Origin: Chrysomallon squamiferum
Taxonomy: Eukaryota; Mollusca; Gastropoda; Neomphalida; Peltospiridae
Direction of reading: 5' to 3'
Length of the DNA: 17,500 nt
Assembly (NCBI GenBank): GCA_012295275.1
Contig: CM022678.1
Location: 4,192,218-4,209,717, forward strand
Below the pieces are notes generated by a model. That model was given only the letters and a program-made list of their open reading frames with translations. It made no database searches and was not told where the DNA came from. Below, one piece after another: positions 9,791 to 17,500 of the stretch; within the stretch, counting starts at the first letter, position 1, and each line of letters begins with the position of its first letter. The position numbers and the translations under genes are program-made.

Positions 9791-9847
9791 AAACTTAACA
9801 AAGTTTGCTCAGTAACCGAGGGTAATTATTGCTTCCCACGCTAACTT

Positions 9848-9868
9848 ATTTATTTAGTTATTATGTAT

Positions 9869-9903
<35 letters not shown>

Positions 9904-10100
9904 TATAGTTTTCCTTCTTTATTTACTTCTTTACTATAATTTTTATTGGAACACTAATACAATGTTAAATTGCTGAGAAGGTAATTACTTATTGTAATCA
10001 GGTAACAGGAAACCTGTTCTGACAAATGAGACGAAACTGGTGAACTATGACTCTTTGTCATACAACGAGGTATTTCAAAATGAAAGATTAATCTAAGCCA
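9848..10100. repeat. Segmental repeat, copy 2
   Basis: Matches 9296-9530 almost base by base after an expanded ATTT tract (about 9866-9905). Shared blocks include TTCTTTATTTACTTCTTTAC, CAACGAGGTATTTCAAAATG and AAAGATTAATCTAAG. The match ends near 10100. Confidence 0.75.
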
Positions 10101-10425
10101 GATGAATTTTATTTAGTAAACCTTACACTGCACAATAAACATGGTGAAAAACGTCGAACGATAAATCTAAATATTAATATTTGTTTATAATAAAATAGCT
10201 GTTAATAGCAATATTAATAATAATAATAATAAGAAGAAGAACAATAATAACAACAACAACAACAACAACAACAGCAACAACAATAATAACAAAAAAGTAA
10301 GCCAATAAATAAATAAAGAGTTAGTTATTCAGGAGATTTGATTATTTTATTCTTCTTTTAATTTTTTATTTTCTCTCTGTTGAACTGACACATTATTATT
10401 GCTCAACCAATCACGTAAAATACGT
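10101..10425. repeat. AT-rich spacer with AAT/CAA microsatellite
   Basis: AAT, AAG and CAA repeats run from about 10209 to 10297. No gene seen. Confidence 0.65.
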
Positions 10426-10587
10426 AAATGATCTGTTTAACTGTGGAGTCAAATAGTGTTCCTTGTATCAGGTTTTGTTGTTTTGTCTCCATGGTACAGT
10501 TTGACGTCATGTGAGAACATTATACATTACTCTGTATAACAGATAGTTTGTATCAGGATTTTATTTGTGTAGTGGTCGCTAATAATT
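10426..10587 (+). promoter_or_regulatory. Upstream region of gene B with CRE-like site
   Basis: The 160 bases before the gene B start contain TGACGTCA at 10502-10509, a full palindromic cyclic-AMP/ATF-type element, about 80 bases before the ATG. TATA-like stretches (TTATACA, TGTATAA) follow it. The segment is duplicated at 8352-8443, so it is probably part of the unit that spread with the gene family. The transcription start is not determined. Confidence 0.4.
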
Positions 10588-10642
10588 ATGGACTCACTGC
10601 GATTTGTTCTAATTTCAATTTTCATATCTTCAACAAAAACAG
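10588..10642 (+). CDS. Gene B exon 1: signal peptide
   Basis: ATG opens [18 protein letters not shown], a short N-region then a hydrophobic core, before the donor AACAG|GTAAAT in phase 1. The next exon completes the split codon as Val. A phase-1 break right after the signal peptide is usual in mosaic extracellular proteins. The frame reads on into the intron for about 50 residues before a stop, which I treat as intronic. Confidence 0.68.
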
Positions 10643-10981
10643 GTAAATTTATATATCTATATTTACTTAATTACTTTTTTTATCTTGATCTGTATATTTC
10701 TGAGCTCTACATTCACATACACTCATACGTAAATACACACGTACACAAACACAAAACGCAAACATATACACAAACTGACGCACACATAATGACACACTGA
10801 AACACTCACAGACAGACATATGCTCACACATGAACACACATCTGAATGTAAATGTATATTACCAGCATGTATGTATATGTATATATGAGCATTTTTAATT
10901 TGATTTTTCTCCCAGAATTTATTAAGCTAAATTTTAAATAATAATTTAAAATATATATATATAGTAATAATAGAAATTTTT

Positions 10982-11012
<31 letters not shown>

Positions 11013-14000
11013 TTAACAAGGACATTTCTAGTTCAACAAAAAGACTGTTTAAAATGTTGTAAGCTTATATCCTTTTGTAATATTGCTCTTTATCTGCCTG
11101 TTTTGCCAAGTCCGTTTTGATTGTTATTTAAACAATTATTTTGTATAAAATCATTGAATATATACAATGTCGACGTTTGTTATATATTTATTTATACACA
11201 TATATTCTCTATGTACTTATTGATATGTATTTCAAAATTGCATGATATATATATTATGTATCTAAGTTTGAATGTATGTATGTATGTATGTATGTATGTA
11301 TGTATAAACTCGCGTGTGTATGTGTCTGTGTGCGTGACGTGTGTCTACGGTAATATTTCTATTATTTTTATATTTACTTCAGTAGGCAACCATATAGACC
11401 TCTTCAGCGTTGTTTATACTGATTTGTTTTATACTTCAAGTCAGCTTTCAGTATACTTCCACCATGTTGTTTATATCTTGGTCTGGCTTCTGACTTCTTC
11501 CTTGCAGTTTCACAAGCTCCGTTAAACCAGCCTATATTATTAGGATGTTTCTTTATTGTATTATACGTGGACTTCTTCCCGACTGTATTTTTAGCTACAA
11601 TTATAAGTATAGCATTTATATCGGAGAGTATATCATTTATAAATTCAGAAACAAAGTCCGTTGACTTGCAATTTTGTAGTTTTGGGGATAATTCTCTTAG
11701 TAAATGTTTCTGCTTTCTAAAGTTGTCGCAGAATTCTTGTAAATTATCGTTACTCAATGTCTCTGAAACCTTTGTTAGAGCTTGATTGTATTGCAATTAA
11801 AGTATTCTCAGGATTTATTTGTGTTCGTAGTCTGGTATATAAAGGCCTGTTGACATCTAATAGTAAAGAGAAAACGGCAATATAGCAATGTTTTCTACTA
11901 GGGACAAAAAATTAACATTAGCAATACAATAATCAACGACACTAATTCTTTACAAGTATATTCCGCCACATAATCTATCATCACCTACTCTTCCATTCAT
12001 AATAAACATGTTATTATATCTAATGAAATGAAGGAGACCATAGTTATATCTCTTTTTATCCTCTGATACTCGTTGTTTTAATACATTTAACATAACACGT
12101 TGAAATACATCATCAACGATTAAATCTCTATGTTCTTTTTCTTCAGTAATACTCAAATCATTCTCATCAGCTGATTTACTGTTGAAGTCACCAATCAGAC
12201 AAATCGTTTTATAAATATTACCAAATGACAAAACTTCATTTTCAAGCTGGTCAAAAGTATCAGAAGTTGAATAATATTAATTTTCTGGTGGCATGTATAC
12301 AGTGCTAATTATGCATAGCCAAATAACATATTGTTTATTATGTAAAACAATTTCTTTTTGGCACTTAAACACCTAGCATACTAATATTAATCTGCCTGTA
12401 ATTATTTCTACAGTTTATTTTAACCGATTACATTGTATCACAGCCTCAATAAAAATATTTTATACATATAAAAGGCAGTAATAATAGTTAAACCATAAGC
12501 TTTAAAATACATATACACATGAACTTCCTATCATTATTTTTCACATTTTGTTTATTTTAAAACATAACTATAATATCACTGAGACATCTATATTTAAAGA
12601 AAAGTATAAACATTATCACAAAGTTACAAATACCAGCACATGTAAATTAACAATTACACATAAATACAAAACATATATAATATTGTAAGCAAAGATGACA
12701 CTTACCCCATATAACCAATGACGCCACCTCAACAGAAATAACAAATATGCACCAACTGTGTACCAGTCATGTTTATTTTTAAATCGATTTTCATGTGAAA
12801 ACTAATATATATCACTTTAATTATTATAAATTGTAACCACTGTTACTTAAAGTTACGCCAAGACATTTATAACATTGTCCGCTAGCATATTCAAAATAAA
12901 AGAAAGTCCACGTGCAAAACTAAGGAGTAAACTATAATCATTGTCTTATCTTTATTATATAATATCTTAATTATTCCTTTTTCAGTGGACATATTAAAAT
13001 GAATGCAAAAAAGCCTTAATCAACTGATCTGTAGAACATAAGTGAAAGCAATATTAACCAAATATAGAAATTCTTACCTTCCCTAACAATTATTTAAGGT
13101 TCTACAATGTCAAGAGCCAGAATGCAGGCCTTGCTCTCTTGGAATTTGCCCCTAAGCTCTAGGCAAGAGCTGCCATATATGGTCATATCACATGACCATA
13201 CATTTCTCAATGCTAATGAAAACTCCCAATAAGAACAACCTATCTTGCAAGCACTTACTCACCTCCGATTACTTCTGTGAACCAATTATTTTAAAAACAT
13301 TAAATACTGACTTTTATAGAATAGGAAACAATGGTTATTATTTTTCCATTGTACAAAATCTATTTATCTATATTTCTGTATCTCTATATGCATGCACGTG
13401 TGTGTGTTTTTTGTGTGTGTGTATATTTATATACGTGTGTGCCTGTATACATACACGCATAGTTATATACATATATGTATAATATATACACACACACATA
13501 CATACGTACGTACATGTATGAATATATACATGCGTGTCTCTCTCTGAGTGCGTGTATGTTAGTACGTGGAAACATACCTTATACCGAAATAGTGTTTTTA
13601 GTTATATTTTTGATATGGAAAAGTTGGATAACAGTTTATGTGAAAACAGATCTTGTTAACAGTCTTACTAAGGTTTTGACATAGGTGATGTTTTGATTTG
13701 TCTAAGGCTGTGTCTGATTTTTGTTTTTGTCGCTGTTGCTGCTTTTGTTTGTTTTTTGATGTTTTTGTTTTGATTTTTGTACGTTTTTCTTTGTAAGCTT
13801 TTTGTTTTTTGTTATCGCTGTTTTTGGTTGTTGTTTTTTTGTTGTTGTTTTTGTTTTAGACTTGTGATCTTTTTTTCTTTTCTTTGTATTTTCTTGTTTT
13901 TTTTTTCTTCTTATTTTGTTGTTGTTGTTGTTTTTGTTATATGACATTATTAGACCAAACTTCTTTTTCAAATCAAAATTTACTTTTTAATTCCAGTTGA

Positions 14001-15298
14001 AACTCAGTCAGGGATACGACTAATGAATGGTAATACCAAGTACGAGGGGAGAGTTGAAATCTATCACAATGGTCGTTGGGGTTCTATTTGTGATGACGGA
14101 TTCGGGACACAAGAGGCTCGGGTTGTATGTCGGAGTTTGAACTTTTCTATGTATGGCTCATTTCTTTCTTATAATAATAATAATAATAATAATAATAGCA
14201 GCACAAATATAATAATAGTAATAGTAATAATAATAACAGCCAACACAATCATAATAAATATGACAGTAATAGCAACAATATAATAATAATATTAATAATA
14301 ATAATAATAATAATAATAAGATGACAAAGACATTTCTTCGTCAACAAAAAATACTTTTTAAAATATCTGCGAAACTTACTTTTTTCTTCTTTCTTTGTTA
14401 GAAATCGTTTACCAGAATTTACTATTCTTTCTTCCTTACAAATAATTTACTCAACTTTATCAATACTTTATATTCAAAATTTACTCTCTTTTCCCTATTT
14501 TTTCCCCTATATCTTTCAAATGTTAGAATTTTATTTTATTTTATTTTATTTTATTTTATTTCATTTTATTTTTCTCCTGTATAAAGACAGAGTGCCAGCG
14601 CTTTTCCAGGTGCTCTTTTCGGGCAGAGTTCAGGGATAATTTGGCTTGATGACGTCAGATGCTCGGGAAGTGAACAATACCTAGACCAGTGTTCTTTCCG
14701 ACCCTGGGGGCAGCACAGCTGTGGACATGAACACGATGTTAGTGTCAGATGTGAAGGTAAGTTATTTAAAAGAGATAAAAGGTTCCGTATTTTTTAAAGA
14801 TTTTGTGTATTTCTGTTTCTATATATATGTGTGTGTGTGTGTACGTGTGTGTGTATATATTCACACACACACACACACACACACACTGTCACGGTGACTA
14901 CTCTTTCTGGTATTAATACCTAAAATTTGACTCGTCCCGTCTAAAGGGTAGCAGACTATAATAGTGTCACGTGACAAGGTGTTAAAGATCTGAGACAGCT
15001 TAAACTACTAAACTACTAATCCCCATTCACTAGAGAACAATAACACAGACACGAATTCAATATGTATAATTGCTATATATATATATATTTCATATAAATT
15101 AACCATCAGTGTTATATATTTCAACGTACGATTCCGACGATACAATATAAAAGCAAATAGCGTTGATAAATAATACTATACTAATTAAGCCCAGTTGATT
15201 GGTTACTTAACTATAAATATATATGTATAAATATAGAATTTTGAAATATTTGCATGCATCAACATGTATGTACGAATGAATGAATGTATGTATGTATG

Positions 15299-15357
<59 letters not shown>

Positions 15358-15655
15358 ATATCTATATTCAGGCCAATCAAATATACGACTCGTTAATGGT
15401 AGAACGAGTTATGAGGGCAGAGTTGAAATTTATCACAATGGACAATGGGGTTCTATTTGTAATGATTCGTTTGGTGCACCTGAGGCTGAAGTTGTTTGTC
15501 GCAGTTTAGGCCTACCAAGGTGAGATAACTCTGAACATTCTTAAATTGTACTAATCATGAGATAGCAATTCGTAACAAATTAAATGTTCTGTTTTGTAAG
15601 CAGTGATGATGATAATGATGATCATGTTGATAATACTACTACTACTACTACCACA

Positions 15656-15686
<31 letters not shown>

Positions 15687-15758
15687 ATAATAATAATAAT
15701 TATTATTATTATTATTATTATAATTATTATTATTATTATTATTATTATTTACTGTTAC

Positions 15759-15819
<61 letters not shown>

Positions 15820-16108
15820 ACTAGTAGCTGTAGTATTGGTAGACGTAATTCATGTTTATATACATATCCCACTGCACTTCAATATTCATTTGTTACTTGA
15901 TCCATTTTGACATTACTGATTTGTTGATATATTTTAAGTACAAGAGCGACAGTCTATCCCGCTGCACGATTTGGATCAAGTACGGGACCCATTTGGCTGG
16001 ATGACGTCAACTGTCAGGGCTATGAAGAAAACCTTGACCAGTGTTCCTTGTCACCGTGGCGTAGAACTACTTGTAGCAACAGCCAGGAAGTCGGCGTTAT
16101 TTGTAACG
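10588..16108 (+). CDS. Gene B: secreted or membrane SRCR-domain protein (3' open)
   Basis: Spliced model with exons 10588-10642, 13997-14150, 14587-14756, 15372-15519 and 15939-16108. All junctions match phase (1, 2, 1, 2) and the last exon leaves phase 1 open. The product so far is about 232 residues: a signal peptide (1 to about 18), SRCR domain 1 (25-126) and SRCR domain 2 (131-232). SRCR domains are extracellular ligand-binding modules of scavenger and pattern-recognition receptors. Each domain here has six cysteines and is encoded by two exons, which is the group A SRCR pattern. Later exons (more SRCR, CUB, TM or other) must lie past 16108. Relationship to gene A is suspected from shared flanking duplications but not proven. 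Confidence 0.78.
11272..11305. repeat. ATGT tetranucleotide microsatellite
   Basis: About 8 uninterrupted units. Confidence 0.9.
11404..12370 (-). mobile_element. Decayed LINE-type endonuclease fragment (non-LTR retrotransposon)
   Basis: Read on the minus strand from about 12363 a frame gives [14 protein letters not shown], then STVYMPPEN, one stop, then [13 protein letters not shown] and [16 protein letters not shown]. YxPPE and LIGDFN are hallmark segments of the apurinic-type endonuclease of non-LTR retrotransposons. Further on, [20 protein letters not shown] matches the family's NxxGxxLLxxCxxxxLxIxNGR region. After a frameshifted stretch at 11797-11949 where the SDHxPL region should be, a second frame (11404-11796) carries [20 protein letters not shown], the usual WFNxxCxxARK linker before reverse transcriptase. 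The RT itself is missing, so the element is 3'-truncated and dead. Confidence 0.75.
12371..13690. other. AT-rich intronic sequence with paired hairpins
   Basis: No gene recognised. Two adjacent inverted repeats lie at 13155-13171 and 13178-13200. Simple TG, AC and TACG repeats lie at about 13395-13520. Confidence 0.45.
13155..13200. repeat. Two adjacent perfect hairpins
   Basis: AGCTCT-aggca-AGAGCT (13155-13171) is followed seven bases later by TATGGTCAT-atcac-ATGACCATA (13178-13200). Both have five-base loops. They may be the end of an unidentified mobile element. Confidence 0.5.
13700..13935. repeat. T/G-rich low-complexity tract
   Basis: TTTTTGTTTT-type units with few A or C. It lies ahead of the SRCR 1 acceptor. 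Confidence 0.7.
13997..14150 (+). CDS. Gene B exon: SRCR domain 1, first half
   Basis: The acceptor is TTTTTAATTCCAG. The reading is [20 protein letters not shown], then [16 protein letters not shown] and [12 protein letters not shown], a near-perfect SRCR N-terminal half. The donor is TCTAT|GTATGG in phase 2, placed by alignment with the equivalent exon at 15372-15519. An AAT repeat starts about 20 bases into the intron. Confidence 0.82.
14171..14320. repeat. AAT microsatellite in SRCR 1 intron
   Basis: Interrupted AAT/ATA repeats inside the intron that splits SRCR domain 1 (14151-14586). The same intron also holds a TTTTA pentanucleotide array at about 14530-14570. Confidence 0.8.
14587..14756 (+). 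CDS. Gene B exon: SRCR domain 1, second half
   Basis: The acceptor is CTGTATAAAG, entered in phase 2; the donor is GAAG|GTAAGT, left in phase 1. It reads [20 protein letters not shown], then [17 protein letters not shown], and ends [11 protein letters not shown]. IWLDDVxCxGxE and the final C-pair are the SRCR C-terminal signature. The junction length equals that of domain 2 exactly (13 residues between the CRSL segment and FG), which supports the splice choice. Confidence 0.82.
14757..15371 (+). repeat. Gene B inter-SRCR intron with TG/CA and TATG/TATC repeats
   Basis: TG (about 14828-14852) and CA (about 14863-14886) runs can fold back on each other. A palindrome, TGTCACGTGACA, lies at 14965-14976. 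TATG then TATC arrays (about 15280-15357) lead into the SRCR 2 acceptor. No gene seen. Confidence 0.7.
15372..15519 (+). CDS. Gene B exon: SRCR domain 2, first half
   Basis: The acceptor is ATCTATATTCAG, entered in phase 1; the donor is ACCAAG|GTGAGA, left in phase 2. It reads [20 protein letters not shown], then [14 protein letters not shown] and [10 protein letters not shown]. It is close to 13997-14150 in protein and DNA, so the two-exon SRCR module was duplicated in tandem. A TATC microsatellite forms part of the region just before the acceptor. Confidence 0.83.
15520..15938 (+). repeat. SRCR 2 intron with ACT/ATT microsatellite
   Basis: ACT units (about 15635-15686), then ATT/TTA units to about 15815, fill most of the intron between the two halves of SRCR domain 2. 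Confidence 0.85.
15939..16108 (+). CDS. Gene B exon: SRCR domain 2, second half
   Basis: The acceptor is ATATTTTAAG; the donor is TAACG|GTAATA, left in phase 1. It reads [20 protein letters not shown], then [17 protein letters not shown] and [10 protein letters not shown]. Same length (170 bases) and phases as 14587-14756. The W-G-x-H-x-C block typical of SRCR is altered to WRRTTC. Confidence 0.83.
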
Positions 16109-16357
16109 GTAATAACATGTCATTAGTTGTCTCTGTCGATCCACTGATTGACGAAGATAGTTATTGCTATAGAAATTCTATGAAGAAATGCCATATTTCT
16201 TGACAAATATATATTGTGTTTACATGATGCCCCTGAAATCATATAAAATGAGTATAACATCAGATTTGGTCATCAACAATGTGCAATAAAAAAACAACAA
16301 CAACAAAAGACGCGTCTACATCTATTATTTCTCATTTACTTATAGGTAGTGCAATGA
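16109..16357 (+). other. Sequence after SRCR 2, probably intron
   Basis: Begins GTAATA. No coding match. A short AAC repeat lies at about 16288-16305. Confidence 0.5.
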
Positions 16358-16610
16358 TTATTCTAAAATGCCTTTTATTATTAATTCACGCACTGTTTTT
16401 ATTAGCACAACTACCGTCAGGCTTTCTTTTAATAATACTCCCCAAGAGCTGTTAGTCACATTCCAACCACTAGCATAGGCAGCTTTGCACACCCTAAAAT
16501 AATCGTCGACTGTTTTTCCAATCCAGTAAGTGCATGACCCAATTGACACATCCATGGTATAAGTTGTGTTGGTGTCTTTTTCACTTGGCACACTGAAGGC
16601 GAAAGTATTA
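16358..16610 (-). pseudogene. Degenerate SWIM-type zinc-finger fragment, antisense
   Basis: The minus strand from about 16605 reads TFAFSVPSEKDTNTTYTMDV, then SIGSCTYWIGKTVDDYFRVC and KAAYASGWNV. The layout FxVPSxxDxxxxYTVDxxxGxCxCxxGxxGxxCKHxYA belongs to SWIM-domain proteins, many of them transposon-derived in invertebrates. The second Cys of CxC is Tyr and the CxH pair is replaced (CKAAYA), so zinc binding is lost. The frame stays open to 16358, but the C-terminal part is not recognisable. Recognition is from pattern memory only. Confidence 0.4.
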
Positions 16611-16624
16611 ATACATACAGAACA

Positions 16625-17200
16625 TTTGAAATTTGCTGAATAATGTACTACTATTTACAGTATAATGTAGTAACATATAAATGACAAAAGTACTTATGCA
16701 TACAAAAGAATTGAAATTTGCTGAATAATGTACTGATGTTTACTGACTAATGGACTAACCTTTACTGATTAATGTACTAATATTTACTGACTAGTGTACT
16801 ACATTTACCGACTAGTATTTTAATATTTAGTGACGAATGTACTAGTACATATAAAATAATTTGAAATTTGCTGAATGATATTCTGTAATTTACTGATTAA
16901 TATAGTAATCTTTACTGACTAAAGTACTAATGATATTTACTGACTAATGTACTAGTATTTACTGACTAATGTACTAGTATTTACTGACTAATTTACTGGT
17001 ATTTACTGACTAATGTACTAGTATTTACTGACTAATGTACTGTTTACTAACTAATGTATTAATGTTTACTGACTAGTGTACTAGTATTTACTGACAAATG
17101 TTCTAGTGTTTACTGACGAATGTACTAATATTTACAAAATAAAATAAAATTTCCTGAAAAATATACAGACGTTTACTAACTAATGTAGTAATGTATATTG
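16625..17200. repeat. Large 22-bp minisatellite with longer-period variant
   Basis: About two dozen imperfect copies of a 22-base unit with core TTTACTGACTAATGTAC followed by TAGTA. A variant block, TTGAAATTTGCTGAATAATG, recurs at about 16627, 16709, 16859 and, weakly, 17145, giving a higher-order pattern. The same unit is found at 8880-9091. Confidence 0.85.
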
Positions 17201-17246
17201 ACATAACATGCTGACTGTTTGGTTGCTTGTAACTTGTATTGTCATA

Positions 17247-17487
17247 CTAATACAGATTTTAAAAGCTGAAGAGGTAAATACTTATTACAATCATGTAAGA
17301 GACAAATGAAATGAAACAAATGACCTATGACTGTTTGTCACGCATCGACGTATTTCAAAATGGAAGATTAATTTAAACCTGCCAGAAAAAAATTAATGTG
17401 AATCCGCTTGTTCGTGTTAAATCACTGTTCTACATAGATCATTAATGTATGTATTTTAGACTTGAATAGTGTCTGTTTTATGTGGCA
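17247..17487. repeat. Segmental repeat, copy 3
   Basis: Diverged match to 9358-9640: CTAATACAG, AGGTAAA.ACTTATT, CTATGACT.TTTGTCA, GTATTTCAAAATG.AAGATTAAT and TTGTTCGT.TTAAA. As in copy 1 it ends at an acceptor-like site (TGTATGTATTTTAG, 17446-17459) followed by related sequence. Confidence 0.65.
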
Positions 17488-17500
17488 TCCATTCGAGCGT
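17460..17500 (+). CDS. Very tentative next exon of gene B (cut by window)
   Basis: After TGTATGTATTTTAG the sequence is open to the window end in the phase left by the 16108 exon: G plus AC gives Asp, then LNSVCFMWHPFER. Only 41 bases are present and no domain can be named. Related acceptor-plus-open stretches occur at 8813 and 9610. Confidence 0.18.

Larger units (their letters stand above)
10643..13996 (+). other. Gene B intron 1
   Basis: A long AT-rich intron holding CA/CATACA-type repeats (about 10710-10815), an AAT tract (about 10985-11012), an ATGT array (11272-11305), an antisense LINE relic (11404-12370), TG/AC/TACG repeats (about 13395-13520) and a T/G-rich stretch (about 13700-13935). 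No plus-strand exon is recognised inside it. Confidence 0.55.

Noticed and set aside
13702-13971. Lys/Asn/Thr-rich minus-strand open frame
   Set aside because: Reverse reading of the T/G-rich tract before the SRCR 1 acceptor.
14650-14657. TGACGTCA inside SRCR exon 14587-14756 (and again at 16002-16009)
   Set aside because: It encodes part of the conserved Asp-Asp-Val of the SRCR signature (GAT GAC GTC), so it is explained by protein sequence rather than regulation.

Overview
The window is AT-rich eukaryotic DNA packed with simple repeats (long ATT/AAT, CT, TATC, TATG and TG tracts). It holds small exons with GT-AG borders, decayed non-LTR retrotransposon and tRNA-derived SINE remnants, and SRCR, CUB and RING coding exons. 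This fits an invertebrate metazoan. A mollusc, perhaps a cephalopod, is my best guess from the repeat texture, but no sequence here proves it.

Two plus-strand multi-exon genes are supported. Gene A (422-2686) is 5'-truncated by the window. Its last four exons join in matching phases to give the C-terminal three quarters of a CUB domain, a transmembrane helix, a short basic stretch, and a C3HC4 RING finger in the last exon, then a stop and an ATTAAA signal. It therefore reads as a type I membrane receptor with an extracellular CUB domain and a cytoplasmic ubiquitin-ligase-type RING. I know of no standard family with that order (PA-TM-RING proteins are the closest analogue), and it is the main discovery candidate.

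Gene B (10588 to beyond 16108) starts with a signal-peptide exon, then has two SRCR domains, each split over two exons at the same phase and each with six cysteines (group A pattern). It is still open in phase 1 at the last sure exon, so its C-terminus lies near or beyond the right edge. Genes A and B may be two members of one tandem family (SRCR repeats, CUB, TM, RING). That link is inference, helped by two duplicated flanks between them: a copy of gene B's upstream region at 8352-8443 and a copy of gene A's 3' UTR at 9139-9227, which look like the ends of a third, collapsed family member.

Layout: 1-421 intron and trinucleotide repeat; 422-2686 gene A; 2687-6450 mostly low-complexity spacer with two long CT tracts; 6452-6978 an orphan exon pair with a frameshifted partial copy at 7602-7800; 8352-10100 duplicated flanks, a 22-bp minisatellite with an inverted arm, segmental repeats and a SINE; 10426-10587 gene B upstream region; 10588-16108 gene B, with an antisense LINE endonuclease relic in intron 1; 16358-16610 an antisense degenerate SWIM-like fragment; 16625-17200 a large minisatellite; 17247-17500 a segmental repeat that may end in the next exon.
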